Shown here piece after piece: positions 1-12,308 of a stretch of DNA of 64,000 nt (positions are counted from its first letter, which is position 1; every line of letters starts with the position of its first letter). Made by a program: the position numbers and the translations under genes. Location: positions 23,098,248 through 23,162,247 of the forward strand of contig NC_134519.1 in NCBI RefSeq assembly GCF_027942865.1. The letters run 5' to 3'. Origin of the DNA: Odontesthes bonariensis (lineage: Eukaryota > Chordata > Actinopteri > Atheriniformes > Atherinopsidae). The notes under the pieces are model-generated. The model saw only the letters and a program-made list of their open reading frames with translations, was not told the origin of the DNA and made no database searches.

Positions 1-17
1 TTCTGGAGTAGGACTAA

Positions 18-170
18 GGCTTCCCGACAACTGAGAGCGCCTTCATCCTTCTGGACGTCATTGTCATCGTCCTGACCATCTTCATATTTCAGTTGCGCTT
101 CATTAATAAGATATACCAGCTATTTTTACCCCCATGTTTAAGCTATTTAGCGTCACTTAGAAGACCAAGT
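18..170 (+). CDS. possible 3' fragment of a membrane-protein exon (partial, unidentified)
   Basis: An open frame entered at about position 18 reads through a strongly hydrophobic stretch (about residues 8-22: ILLDVIVIVLTIFIF) and stops at TGT-TAA near 178. Third codon positions over bases 33-92 are mostly C or G, unlike the AT-rich flanks, and this is the main sign of coding. The frame is closed upstream by TAA at 15-17, so an exon would need an acceptor at the AG in bases 16-19. The acceptor context is poor and cannot be judged because the window starts here. The pattern suits a last or near-last exon holding a transmembrane helix. I do not recognise the protein. The opposite strand is also open over the same bases. 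Confidence 0.25.
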
Positions 171-438
171 CAGGTTGTGTAAAGCAGTTTTCAAGGCCTG
201 CTGATAAGATTGTCTTGAGACTGAAGACAGCAGCCTTGAGCACACTGCGCTCTGTATTGATAATATTATACAGGCTGATCATTCACACACAATTATCTAA
301 TGATGATGTCACTAATGAAAGCTTTAGAGGGTCTTGAAATGGATTCATCTTCTGCTTGATTTATAGAATGATTGCAAACACAACCGATGATTCAAATACC
401 CTCCCACACCTGACACGACATGACTCCGCCACCTCTGG

Positions 439-450
439 ACTACAATTCCC
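439..450 (+). promoter_or_regulatory. ZNF143/THAP11-type motif
   Basis: The sequence ACTACAATTCCC matches the vertebrate ZNF143 (SBS) core, which is usually found within 100-200 bp of transcription starts. No gene is recognised here, so it may be a chance match or mark a promoter of a transcript that cannot be read from the sequence alone. Confidence 0.35.
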
Positions 451-1353
451 GTTCACAGTTACTTTGTGTGGCGCAATCGCAACCCAATCCTTTATTCATT
501 TTCTGCTTATGTAAAGATCCCTTTGGGAGATCTTTACTAGTGTCCTGGAGACGCATTGTTGTTTGCCCACTCTCTCCTGTGTATTTGTGCTGCTATGGTA
601 TCACCTGTCTGGCACAATCACATGGTAAGTTGTCCACTGAGAGCTCATTAACTCACAACAACACGACTGTTCTGCAACAACACTGTGGGCATCTATAGAG
701 CATTTACTGCACATACAAAGTCAATCTGCTGTGTAAAAATACTGTGCAGATGGAAAGCACTCATTTCCTTTTGTTATATTTCTGATTCATCTTAAAAGAG
801 GAAGTTTGGTTTTGTTTCTCACACAGACACAAAGAGTCTAAACACTTAACACTGTTTTTGCTTTGTTCATTAAGCTGCTAACAACTTACGTGAAGATAAC
901 TGAGAAACATTTTAAAGCAGAGCTGTTTTTTGAGCCAGTGTGTGCCTGCGAACAAATCCTATTTATGTGCTACACAGGCGGCCAGCCTTAGCAGTTCTGT
1001 CACTAACCAGCCATTGCATGACTTCCTGATGGAGATGAGATTTGTGACGCCAAATGAATTTCTCCTTGAGGGACGATAAACTTGTGAATAGAATTGAAAG
1101 CAGGAGTAATGGGCTAGAAAAAGTGCATTTGTCCTCCGTCTCAATGCTGAAAGCAGATGGAGAGTACGTCTAGGTAAGTGAAGAGATGAAATGCATGTGA
1201 AAGGCAACAGACTGGCACACGGACGCTTTCCATGAACGACTAGCCATTACTCTCACCTCTGTCAAATACTTCATCCCAGCTGGCATCCCTCAGTGCAGTG
1301 AAGATAGAGTGATCATGAAATGCCACAAACAAATGTGGGGCTTTATTCAAGAG

Positions 1354-1412
1354 CCCCCCCCCCCCCCCCCCCCCACCATGCATTTAGAAATGCGAACACA
1401 CACACACACACA
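1354..1412. repeat. poly-C tract followed by CA microsatellite
   Basis: Bases 1354-1374 are 21 uninterrupted C. After 20 bases of unique sequence, bases 1395-1412 are a short (CA)n run. The minus strand is a G21 tract capable of forming a quadruplex. Long mononucleotide runs are also prone to length error in assembly. Confidence 0.9.
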
Positions 1413-2214
1413 AAACCCGAACTCAGCACAGACTGAGAAATGCTCATGCTGACCCCCGAGGGAGCTTAATCTTCTAGGTTTTAAGTTTTCTGTCTGCGAG
1501 CTGTGATGATGGAGTGGAGCCATAAGTTTCCTGGACATCATCTCTTTTCAGTCCTTTGAAGTAACGGTCTTTAAAGAAGCAAAGCTTTTCACCCAAGCAA
1601 TAAGGTTTTCCTCTGCTGTTATTTGGCACATGAAGACATACCAAGACCTTTTCTTTAAGCTCATCTGTAGAACTGACAAGAGTAGAGCTTATTCAGCCAG
1701 ACAAATGACACTGGGACGCACGCTATTTGTCGGTGTTGCATTACTCACATAAAGACACTTTTACAATGAAAGCCCTACTCGCTGCTTGTGAAGTTGTGCA
1801 AACACATTAATGCGAAAAAGCTGGTGTATCTGCTGATGCATTCCTAATGTTTACTATGTGTACTGTACCATTTTATTTGGCTACCAAAAGAAAATCCGGT
1901 TTTAAACATTGTTCATTTGTGCAGTCTGCGGTTTTATATGATAGAAGACATTTTATAACTGAAGTAATCAGTCAACTCCAAGGCTGAGCATTTCTACACG
2001 CAGTGAAGCGGTGATAGTTCAAACATGCATATTCAAAAATTCCAAAGCTTCACACATAACAACCCTACAATCATGAAGTAATCCTGTCAATTTGTGGGGA
2101 GGGAGTTGTTAGAGCAAGGTTTATCTGACATCATTTGCTTTTCGAAAACAAGCCAAAGAGTCAAGAGTGTAGAGTGACTGCAGTCAGGTGAGCGATGGAG
2201 ATAGAAGCTGGGTC

Positions 2215-2275
2215 AATTTGCATATTTATAGATGTGTCCATATTAAATGAGGCAAAGGTGTCAAATTACACCTAA
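2215..2275 (+). promoter_or_regulatory. possible enhancer-like cluster with paired T-box half-sites
   Basis: AGGTGT (2256-2261) and ACACCT (2268-2273) are inverted T-box half-sites separated by 6 bp. Within 40 bp upstream are a TTTGCATA octamer-like site and CCATATTAAA, which resembles a CArG box. No gene lies adjacent. This is a motif observation only, and conservation has not been tested. Confidence 0.25.
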
Positions 2276-2299
2276 GCCATTTTAAACCTAGAGGAGATG

Positions 2300-5200
2300 A
2301 TTTTGTTGGAAAAAAAAATTTTAATCAATGACTGCTTGAGGGGGAAGTTGTAGGTTTTGTCGGCAATGCGTTCAAAAGCTTAAGTATTAGTCTAACTGAC
2401 CTTATGCAGCCCAGTCTCCTGAGAATTACTTTCTGTCTTCTGGAAACCACAATTATGTATCATACGTACATTCCTCAGCGACCACTGACAGCAACATTTT
2501 TTGATGGAGAACATGCAGGTTATGTAAGTGCTGTATTTAACACCAAGCTATATTTTTCAAGCTAACCATAACAAGGTATTTTATTTAATTTCTTAACTTT
2601 AGCTCAATATCTAATACTAAACCTAACCAAGTGATGTTAAGTGTGCATAGTAACCAAAGAAAAGTTACTTACCACCAAATAAAACAGCAATATCAAATAT
2701 AAAAAACGACGGAAATGGTTTTCGGCAGGACTTGAACACTGGTCTTTTATGTGGCAGCAGGGTGATTTTTGCACTCCCGCTTCCCCTTTGTAAGAGACTG
2801 CTTCTGACTTCAGAGCAGACATATGACCCAGCCATTGGCTGTGCATGTATAGAAAAAAAAGAAGTAAAGTGGTTTCCAGAAACATGTAATATTTGACATG
2901 TTGATACTGCTTCATGTTAATTGTTAGACTGTAACCAACAGATCAGGGTTCCCATGTGGGACAAATATTCTTTGACTTTTATTTCACTTTTATCCTGTAG
3001 TTTTCGCCGTCAGTCTCTGATTAGTTTCAGGTAACAAACCACATTAGCATGTTGTGAACGGAGGATTTGAAAAATGTTTACCACAGGTTAGAAGACATTC
3101 ACCGGCTGAGAATGCATTTGCATGTTTTAACATGAGTGTAATATGGGTTACCTTCTTTTATCAGCTATACACGTGCCCTCCGTGCTGGTGGTGGGTAAAG
3201 TTAGGTCAGTCTAAAGCATACTTATGGGAGTGATAACAGCTGATAATAGCAATTTGATAGGCTTATAAAATTAAAAGTGGGTGCTCCGTGCAGGAACCAA
3301 AACGTCATTCAAGTCAATGGAATTCATCCTCTGGGAACACTGAACGTCTGTCCCACATTTTTTGTTTCCATTAGACTGTTTTTGAGATGTGCAAGTCTCT
3401 TAATCATATCTGGCCTTTTGCCACACAGTGTACATAAGGGAATAATGGTTCTGATAAGACTGGCCTAAAAAGGTAACTGTATATGAAAGCCATATGTGTA
3501 GAATTTTCCTGCATGAATTAACATTATATGGCTTCGTTCCACCAAAAACACAATATATTTTATGTTCTGCCATTCTCTATACTACTTTGGCATCTTTCCA
3601 ACCCAAAGTATTTCATCCAAACCTAATGCTTTGCGGGCATTTTTTTCAGTTAGTTAACACCTGAGGACTTGTCAGGAGCTTGAAGCAAGGGGCACTGAAT
3701 GTTCTACACTTCTAACATTTATTAGCGGCTAACTGCATGCTTCAAAGCAGATGGTGCGTTCTCTTTCTCCACGTTCTGATTACTCAGTTTGTCTCGTGCT
3801 TTATCAGCCATCTTGTCAGTCAGCCCTGCCCAACTAATGACTCCTGTCAGTCAGGGATGTAACTGTCAAACCGAGTCAATAGCTGCAATGCCTCCACCCA
3901 TGAATGGATAATGAAGTGCGTGCATCAACGACTTGCCACTTTTCGGCCCAAACAGGGAAAGCTCTGAAAACGTGTCTTCTCATGCAGCGCGCAGAAATTT
4001 CTACACAAAATATCTCTGTGAGATTCGATATGAAGAATGAGTTAGCTGTTCGAGCAGAGGGCAGGGTTGACCAGAGGACAGCGAGAAGGCGGCAAGAGCT
4101 GCTCTCTTCTGAATAAGGGAAGAGAGGAAAAGGGGGGATGGGTAAAGATGCCTTAAGATGTGGCGGCAGTTATGATGAGAAGAGAGGCGAATTGCTGAAG
4201 ACAAGAGGTGGAGAGGAGAGGAAGAGGAGGAGAGGTAGTGAAGCATTGTGCATTATTCATCCCTGCTGACACATCAGAATCTCTGATTCATCAGGAGAAG
4301 GGCATCAGTCAAGTCACAACCTATCTCTTGGCCTTCACTCATATTTACACGCACAGACACATCATATGCACACACACACATATTTGCAAATGGCCTTATG
4401 GCTGGAAAAATGGTAATCATGGGTTTGGCTCTGCGGAGAGGCCCTCTGAAAGAAACACATACATATTTGCATAAGTAGCCAATGGAACAGATTTCACCAG
4501 ATATGGCGGACATCTAACTTAAGTTTTTGTAACATAAATTACTCATCATCCTACAATCTATCCAATGAGTAGAACTGACATACAATTAAGAGGGATTTGA
4601 GCAACAAAACATAATAATACCTGGCAGAAACAACTAAACAATTTAGCAATAATTTTACATTTAACTTTCATCGATATTTATGAATGCTGCTTGATAGTTT
4701 TGTATGCTGCACTTACTAGTAATTACACTTGTTTAGTTAATTGCTGGTTAAATCACAGTACACATAGGTAATGTAAATGAATGACAATTGATTTATCATT
4801 AGGGCTCTCTCGTGATTGACCCTGTCTTCAATGTTTTGCTGTGCTTTAGTTCTTTCTTCGAGTTTTAATCGTTTTTATTTTGCTTCATGTGTATTCCATT
4901 TAACTCGTACGTCTAAGTCCCTTTTATCAGTGTAATTTATTTACCTTAGTCTTTATCTGGGCTTATCCTAAATATGCGGTCATCATGTTTTATCTTTTTT
5001 GTTCTTCCTATTTGTAACATGTAGATGTTAGAGGGAAAGTTGTCATTGTTATAATCATTCTGGGTATTAATGTGTTCGAATTAGATGCAGGATTTAAGTA
5101 ACCCTCAGCTTCCATAGCTGGGTTTTGAACCTCTGGATAGGAACGTGTTTGTGAAACCGGAGGGCTTGTAAGGAAGTAGCTCTGACATCTCTGCAGAAAT

Positions 5201-7850
5201 ATATTAGACTGTGAAGGAACTGCTGTAAATTATACAATGATGGGCTTATTATTGAACAGTTAAATTCTTTACTGCTCACAACAGCACCTTTTATTTTGTG
5301 CATTTGGCACATGTTGTTGACTAGAAAGCCCTTTTGATCGAAGCACTGCCTTGCGAGTATCTTATTTAAACAGAACTAACTTGACTCATTATCAGCAAAT
5401 TTGTTTCAAGAGGCTATTATCTTTGAGTTTTTACTGTTTTTCCCCCAATCAAATTGAGTCGCCCGCATCATCGAGAAAACAATCAATGCAATTAATCTGC
5501 AAATGTTTGTCTGTCACCGTTACTATTCATGCTGTTGCTGTTATTGATGCACATCTACATTATTTACTGCAGCAAGTTGTGAATCGTTTGGGTTTGGAGA
5601 TGCTATGGAGATACCTACAGAGGAAGACAAAATTATAGTATGTGATTGGTAAAAATTGGCTGCTTGTATCCCGGTTTAAGTATTTTGGTAAGTACCACAT
5701 GTTATTAAGAAAGTGCTTTTTGAAAAACCTTTTTTTTTTTGCATACCTCAAAAGGTAACTAATGTTTGTAAAATCTGACAGAATGTGACCGAACTGATGT
5801 TAAAATGAAATGAAATGTGGTCCTAATTTCAACATCCATGTGTACAATTTGCCTGAAACGACTCCTTTGCCCACCAGAAATGTGCAAGACAGCAACTTGG
5901 TATGATCATGTATAATGATATACAATAAATAATGACTTAATATTCAGCCATTCTAGAGATAATGTATCTCTAGAGACTCCCAGGCTAAATGAGGCATAAA
6001 AAAAAAAATCTAATTTCATGTGACACCTTGGAAGAGAAATCCTTTCTTCACTGATCTGTAACTGATCAAAGGACTTTTTTCAATATCTAACACTATAACA
6101 CATTGAACAAAACTTTTTTTTGCAGTATTACCAAAATTCACTTGAAATAAGCTTGAATAGTAAATTAAGCTGTCGTATCAAAATCGCAATAATTGCAAGT
6201 ACTGATTTTGTTGTAATAATTTCAACCATATTGCCCCGGTGTTTTCATTCTGCATGCTGGCTATGGATTATTTTGTTTAGCCAGCACTGAAGAAACAAGG
6301 CAAGAAGCAGAGCAGCCAAAAGCTCCCTGTTTGGGAGGCTTTGAAAAGGTCAATTAATATCAATGCCAAGACAACAACAAAGTGTCTGTCTGCTTGCAGT
6401 ACAGGTGGCTACGCTCACAGCATCAAAGTTGCGTGCCTTGATGTTCTCCTTCCTGCCAGCTGACTGGTGCAAAGCAAAGCCAACGAAGAGTGTCCAAGAG
6501 ATTCTGACAAAATCCAAGGATGGGAGGAACATGTAACACAAAAGAAGAAAGTAGACAGCAGAGCAGTTAGGGAAATGCTGCTGTGAAACTCTCAGAGTAA
6601 GACTTCAATGGAGCCTTTGACGTGAAACCAAAGCTGCTCCCCTGAGTGCACACGTTCAGGTCTGAAAGGTTTGTACAGCGTTATCTGTGGGGACAGAGCA
6701 GAAAACCACCGAGGCCTAATGTTGAACTCTGTGAAATGCTATTTAAAGAGTGCATGCCATCACAGATTCATAAGCTACCGCTCTTAACGGTGCTTAGAAG
6801 AGTATATGTGGGGGCAAGGATGTCTCGACCCTTGGAAGCAAATATCTAATTTGTTTTTTCCTAATAAGCAACGGAAGAAATTTGCCACTTCAGTTATCCT
6901 GCTTCCACATGACTTCTCCCTTGCAAAATTATGAAAATATCTTGATCTTTAGCTCTCTCGTGAAGGGTATAATACCTTGTGCATTCTTTTGTTAGGCTAA
7001 GAGGAGATAAAAGAAAATCAGGTCTACTAAAGAGAGGAATCCACGCGTAAAAATGACTGATTAAAATAATTAGGGATGTGGAAATGGTCTGGAACAATAA
7101 CCAGCAAACACACAGCGCCCCAGGGAAAAGGGTCCATCTGTGCGTGAGGAGGAAGACCTCCCTCAGATTCACCACGACAGTGTGATTTTCCACTTTGCGG
7201 AGGACAAACAGAAATACAGAAAACCTAAACAACCATGAGAACCTTGCACGATTAAACCCCAAAACGAGCAGCAGCCCTCGGAAAATGTGTCAAGATGAAA
7301 AGATGTATCATTAAATTACACGCTGCCTCTACGCGTGAGTGGCTCTGTTAAAAACAAATCCTTCGGAGTGGAATTATAAACACATGAGACGTTTCGGGAC
7401 TAATAACACTGCCTATCTGTGCATATGAGATTATTTTAAGCATGGCCTGAGAAGCAGATGCAGCAGCCACTCTATTGTCTAGAAAACAGAATCGCTAAAT
7501 AAGTCAGACCACTTCGCCACCTGGTGCCTTCCCTATCAAAAATCAATGTAATATTAGCATAATAGCCCATATGCATTCATAATGTGTCTATGATTGCCTC
7601 CTGAGAAGTGTTCAGAATTACATCATAATGGGATTTTTACTTTGCTTTAGCACCACTTAAATATAAATACGGTGATGGTAGAGATTCTTGTTTCTCTTGT
7701 TTTATATATTTGATCAGTCTAAAAAAAAAATAATTACATTTGTTGTATCCTATATTCCATCAGCTATGATTAGCATTTTATTCAGCAAATTTTACTGTCA
7801 TTAGTATGTTTTAAAACTTAAGCAATTTGACTCAAGTCAGCCTCATTGTA
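2300..7850. other. long intergenic stretch, no gene seen
   Basis: Both strands were read without finding splice-bounded exons, domain-like peptides or RNA genes. A GA-rich patch lies at 4185-4240 and short A or T runs are scattered. The 7490-7650 segment (CACCTGGTG E-box, ATTAGCATAAT and CATATGCATTCATAATG) has the look of a homeobox/POU-rich noncoding element, but no coding content. Confidence 0.5.
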
Positions 7851-7996
7851 CCTAAAGGATGCTAAACTAAAGAGAGGGGGAAAAAAGCCACTTTAGATGA
7901 AAGTGGATGAGGAACAAAGGCTTTGTCAGTCTGCACGGGTCCCTCACGCTGCCCAGCCAAACAATAAGGAAGAGGTGACTGGGGACGCGCACTCAC

Positions 7997-8316
7997 AGCG
8001 CTGTTGCCAACCAGCCTGATCTGCGCGACCACGGACACTTGATTCTTACCCAAACCTTTTTGGGGGAAAAAAATACATTTAAGTCATGAATAATGAGCAG
8101 TAGTCAAAGTGAAATGACACAAAGAAGATTCCTGGTCCCTTTAGAAAAACGCCTGAGATCTAGTCTGACATCACTAGTTTGCAAAGGTTATTCGACAAGT
8201 GAGGATAACCAGCCTGGGTGGGGTGCACCGCTGCACACATTAGCTGTAAAATAACATTAGATGCTGCTTACCTTGGTGGGAAGTGCTCCTTCTTCCTTAC
8301 GGTCTGCTAGATTCAT
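7997..8316 (-). CDS. possible 5' exons of an unidentified minus-strand gene
   Basis: On the minus strand, an ATG at 8316-8314 opens 15 codons (MNLADRKEEGALPTK) that end exactly at a good donor, AAG|GTAAGC (exon end 8272). The ATG has an in-frame stop upstream, fitting a first coding exon with a GC-rich leader that reaches about 8560. About 220 bp downstream a GC-rich block (8055-7997) lies between CCCCCAAAAAG and GCT|GTGAGT and could be exon 2, although its frame is ambiguous. I do not recognise the peptide and no third exon was found. It could be a noncoding first exon or chance. Confidence 0.25.
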
Positions 8317-8589
8317 GTGTGTGGATTTGCAGCTGGAAGCCTCCTTGGAAACAGCGAGGATAAATGTAATCCAGCAGCAGCGGAGCTCCACTCAGAGAAT
8401 GGTCTGCCTTTGTGGAGGCTGCATGCTCACATCGCTGGCGTTTCCCCACCGTCCTGTCCTGGCTGTTGACTGACCGAGCTCTCGAGAGCGCAGCGGGTCA
8501 CCGGTGCTGCTCAGCCTTTTTGTCGGGAGAGCATTGTTAATCGTGCGGCCTCAGAAACTGCTGGTTGATGTCATTGATAACTCCCTGCC

Positions 8590-8672
8590 TTCTTCCTTAA
8601 TGCCCTCCCCCTCCTCCTCCTCTCCCTCTCTTCCTCTCTCTATTCCTCTCTCTCACTGGAGCCCCCCCCTCC
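8590..8672. repeat. CT-rich low-complexity tract
   Basis: The plus strand is nearly pure pyrimidine (TCC, CT and TCTC units) for about 80 bp. The minus-strand open frames across it give Gly/Glu/Arg-rich low-complexity peptides and are not credible genes. Its position just upstream of the putative minus-strand exon at 8.3 kb would suit a GA-rich core promoter, which is inference. Confidence 0.6.
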
Positions 8673-8699
8673 ACATGACGTGATGCAGCCAAGATCTCC

Positions 8700-11600
8700 A
8701 ATAGCAACCGTATCCCCCATCACCCCTATTACCCCCATTACCACCTCGCATCCTCTCCACCACCTCCAGCTCTCCCTGGATCGCTGACTGGTGGCTGCTG
8801 AGGTAGCTTGGTTCTGTATATCTGTAACAGATTTTTTCCACTGTGTTCCCCAGGGGCTAAAATGAAGATAAGCACCTTGCAACCCGTAGAATCTCTTAAT
8901 ATAGTGTCTAATTATAGCTACTGGCAGGGAAACAGAATCAGAGTCCAATATTAGTTCCCGTAGAGCAGAACTCCCACACTGAATTAAAGCTGGACACAAA
9001 TACAACAGAAAAAAAACAAAAACAAACCTGTGGTGAGGCATTATGTAGTATATTACCAAGAGAGAGGAATTACAAACTAGGTTAATTATGCGCAGGGAGT
9101 TAGTAAACATAAACATGCATGTGCTGTAAACAACTGTAAACATCAGATACAGTTGTTGGAGTTCACAGGTATTTCACAGTCTTCATCAACGCTATGATGT
9201 TCTGTTTATGTTCAAGCTTTTGATTCACCTTCATTTTGCTGTAGTTTGTTTGTTTTTTTTTCTCCAAAAAGGTGTTGCAAATGATTTGTATGATCATATC
9301 TGTTTTTCATCATTTAGACCAGCACTCATTACAGTACTAATGAGTTGTAATGAACCAGTCCCTCTTGTGAAAGAGGCAAATGTTCTTTGTGCCAACGTTT
9401 TCTTCCCCCCATGTGACTTTGTCTTTTGTTCGTATGATAGGCCAAAGATTAAGGCAGCTTTGCAAATATATTTTTATATATATATAAATAGAGAGAGAGA
9501 GAAATATACGTTTATAAATATACGTGATATATATGTCTTAGATTGCCACAGATAAACTAGCTGATTTATTTATTTTTTCATTGTGATTTTATGTTATTTA
9601 GGTCACAGAGTGACAATATCAAGTGCCTCAAGGGCAAACTCAGAGGTGTTGGAGTGTGGTGCTGGAAGTTGTCCTGACATCTCAAGACTTCACTTCAAGG
9701 GGGCTTTATTCTTTCCCGCTGACCCCCTGACAAACAGACCCACCACAGGGCACTGTTGGTAACCAACATTGATCTTCATGTAGATGCATATTCAACCCAT
9801 AATTGTGTGGTGAAAGTCATTCCCCAAATCTCGTTCTCCCTTTCACCATAGTAATACAAGACTGCTTAGCAGAGTGTGGGAAGAAGATATAAAAACTGAC
9901 CAACTGCCCCCATCTCTCCCACTGAAAGCTCCAATTTCTAACATGATCCTAAAGAGACAAAGGCCTCCACTTTGACTAATTTTCTTTGTTGCTACTGACA
10001 TCTAGTGGGAGGTTGCTTATATGAGATGCTGCATTTATTTGAGGAGGCAATAGAACACAAGAGGCGTGCAAATCTTTTGTGGCCGCCTTGGCGCAAACAA
10101 AAAAATTGCCAAAAAAAACCGCTCGACTAATTGAAATCAACGAGCGCTACCACCTGTCAATTTCCCACTCTTATGCAACACAAAAGATGTGCTTTCCGTT
10201 CTGTTTGATCTCCTATTCCATTATCATTTTCCAGCTTCGACAAAGTGGTCAGAGGTCAGGTAAGCCATTTGAGACCTTGTGAATTAAGCTGGAATTCAAT
10301 TTCAGTTTAAGGATATTTAGGTAGATTGCATGCTGTCACAGCGATTTACAAGCCAGAGTCCACTGACTCAGCGTGACACCTGTCACAGTAACAGCACGTT
10401 AGCGGATAATAAATATCTTAGATTAAGCTTCAAGCAATATATACCCAATACTGTCTATCTCCTGTTAGGATCAGGCAGTCTTTGCTGTCCGCGAGCCGTC
10501 TCTGCCCCTCACCCTCTGACCCGCCTGACTGTATTGCGTTACAGTATTCCCATTTTCAGAGCTGGAGCTAGGGAGAAAGAGCCCTAAAATTAGCAGGGTG
10601 GGTGCCCTGTCTCCACCACTGCCCTGCAGCAGTGACGTTAATTGCACTCTATTTTTACTTTGAGTGCGGGACCCAGAAAGATCAAGTTTCTGTTATGCTT
10701 TATTTCAGCATCCTCCAGTTTATGTGAGCAGCGGGCAGGCTTGATATAAAGAGCGGAAATGGATGGACTGTCATCGTCGGAGGATTAGTGGTAAAGTTGG
10801 AGCACATAAATAGAAACAAATGTCAAGTTTTTTTAGCTTCGTTTTCAAATGGCAAACAACTAACAAGTAATAATAACAGGTGACACGGAAAAAGCTGAGA
10901 TCATTCACACACAGGCTCATTCTGTTGTGATGCTGAATTTTATTCAGGTATCTCCAACACACTTTTGCTCTTGAGTTATCAGTTAAATGAATCAGTCGAG
11001 TAAGAAAGGCAGCCTCTGTTCAGAGCCTGAGTGTAAGGCTTCCAGGGTTTATAGAGCCTCTCAGTGTGCATTCAACTTGGTGGTGCTTAGCACGGGCAAA
11101 CAAATAAAACATTCATGATAACACAAGATAAACAAAAGACAGTCTATCAAATATAAGACTAAGATCCAGGGATGACCGGGAGCCATCGGTTTTGTGTCTG
11201 TGAATTGCAACTGAGGTTAAAGTGAAAATTCACCCTGTAACAGAACCTACATCACATCTTGGACAGTTCATTTGCGGCAGATGGACACAAATCTTTGTCC
11301 TCACCACATGTCTGAAGTTTCTTCTTTGATGACGAATCGAAGGTCTTTTATTCAAAGACATTTTTTTTTTTTTTTTTGCAATTTACTGTCAATGAGTTCG
11401 CCAAACTCGACAGTTTGTGCACACCGGCAGAAAGACACCATTTTGCATCTGTTCACGTAAGGAGTTTCTGGTTTGAAAAGTGTTGCATCTTGCGTGGAAT
11501 AACACAAGCTGCATAGCTCAGAATGCCAGTGTGTTGTGGGGAGTGTTCGCCATACACCCTGCCTGCTCTACGCTGGCCATACATCCTCTCAGTCTCAAAG

Positions 11601-11800
11601 TCTTTCTAGTAACGCTTCAACAGGCTGACAAAGAGTCTGAAATAATAAGAAACCGGTGTTTCTGCCCCTTCTGTCCTAGCAGTTTAATGTCTCAACTTTA
11701 AGTTACTACTTTTGCTTAGATGTCAGACGACTCCACTTTGCCTTTAGTTTGTAGTCAGTAAAGGAATATTTGGCACAGTAATTTCAACAGTTTACCAGCA
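8700..11800. other. intergenic DNA, no gene seen
   Basis: There are no supported exons. A TA/GA microsatellite sits at 9473-9508 and a 16-T run near 11362. The 8640-9143 minus-strand open frame is a low-complexity artefact. Confidence 0.5.
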
Positions 11801-11838
11801 TCAAAGGGACACAGCAGACGGTTTGCGTGAACAATGGG

Positions 11839-11877
11839 ACAAACACTCGCTGGCAGTCTTGGCCAGCGAGTGTTTGT
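11839..11877. repeat. perfect 16-bp inverted repeat (hairpin)
   Basis: Arms 11839-11854 (ACAAACACTCGCTGGC) and 11862-11877 are exact reverse complements around a 7-nt loop (AGTCTTG). It lies about 430 bp past the fem1a stop codon and about 300 bp past the first polyadenylation signal. It could therefore be in a long 3' UTR or just downstream of the gene. The stem lacks a T tail and pre-miRNA length, so function is unknown. Confidence 0.85.
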
Positions 11878-12179
11878 GTTCGTTCAAACAAACTTCCTCT
11901 TTAAATTAATATTGCAAAACAATAAGTAAGCTACCATTTTCACACTTCATTTTCATGCATGTTCTCTGGCTACTTTGATCAGATGCTTCGTACCGATAAT
12001 ACTAAAACCCATCCCTCGTAACGCTGAGCCACCAGCAAAGCACCGTCATATTGTAACGCTTCTCTTCACTGAAAGTCTCACTCAATAAATAGCAGTGGAA
12101 ACCAGCAGTCTCTTTAAAAGTCTATGTGACCTAATTTAAGAATAAAGTGATGACTGACCAGATCTCAGCCAGTGTAAGG

Positions 12180-12185
12180 TTTATT
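12180..12185 (-). terminator. fem1a: fem1a polyadenylation signal
   Basis: The plus-strand TTTATT reads AATAAA on the minus strand, about 125 nt after the fem1a stop codon. This gives a short 3' UTR containing an A/C-rich stretch (12250-12285 on the plus strand). Alternative, more distal sites are possible. Confidence 0.55.
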
Positions 12186-12308
12186 GCTATGGTTTGGTCG
12201 GACACAAGCCAGGACTGGAGACAAAGAGGAGGAAAATGCTATCGAGGGGCACAAAAAACAACAACAACAACAAAAAAAAAAAAACGGGAGAAGTGCAGGG
12301 GTGCCTCA

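Larger units (their letters stand above)
200..2200. other. intergenic DNA, no gene seen
   Basis: No coding exon or RNA gene is supported. Short open frames here lack codon bias and flanking splice signals. The only structured items are a 21-C homopolymer (1354-1374), a short CA run (1395-1412) and the ZNF143-like motif at 439. Confidence 0.5.

Noticed and set aside
8640-9143. 167-aa minus-strand open frame
   Set aside because: The C-terminal half is low-complexity from a CT-rich tract. There is no domain and no splice context.
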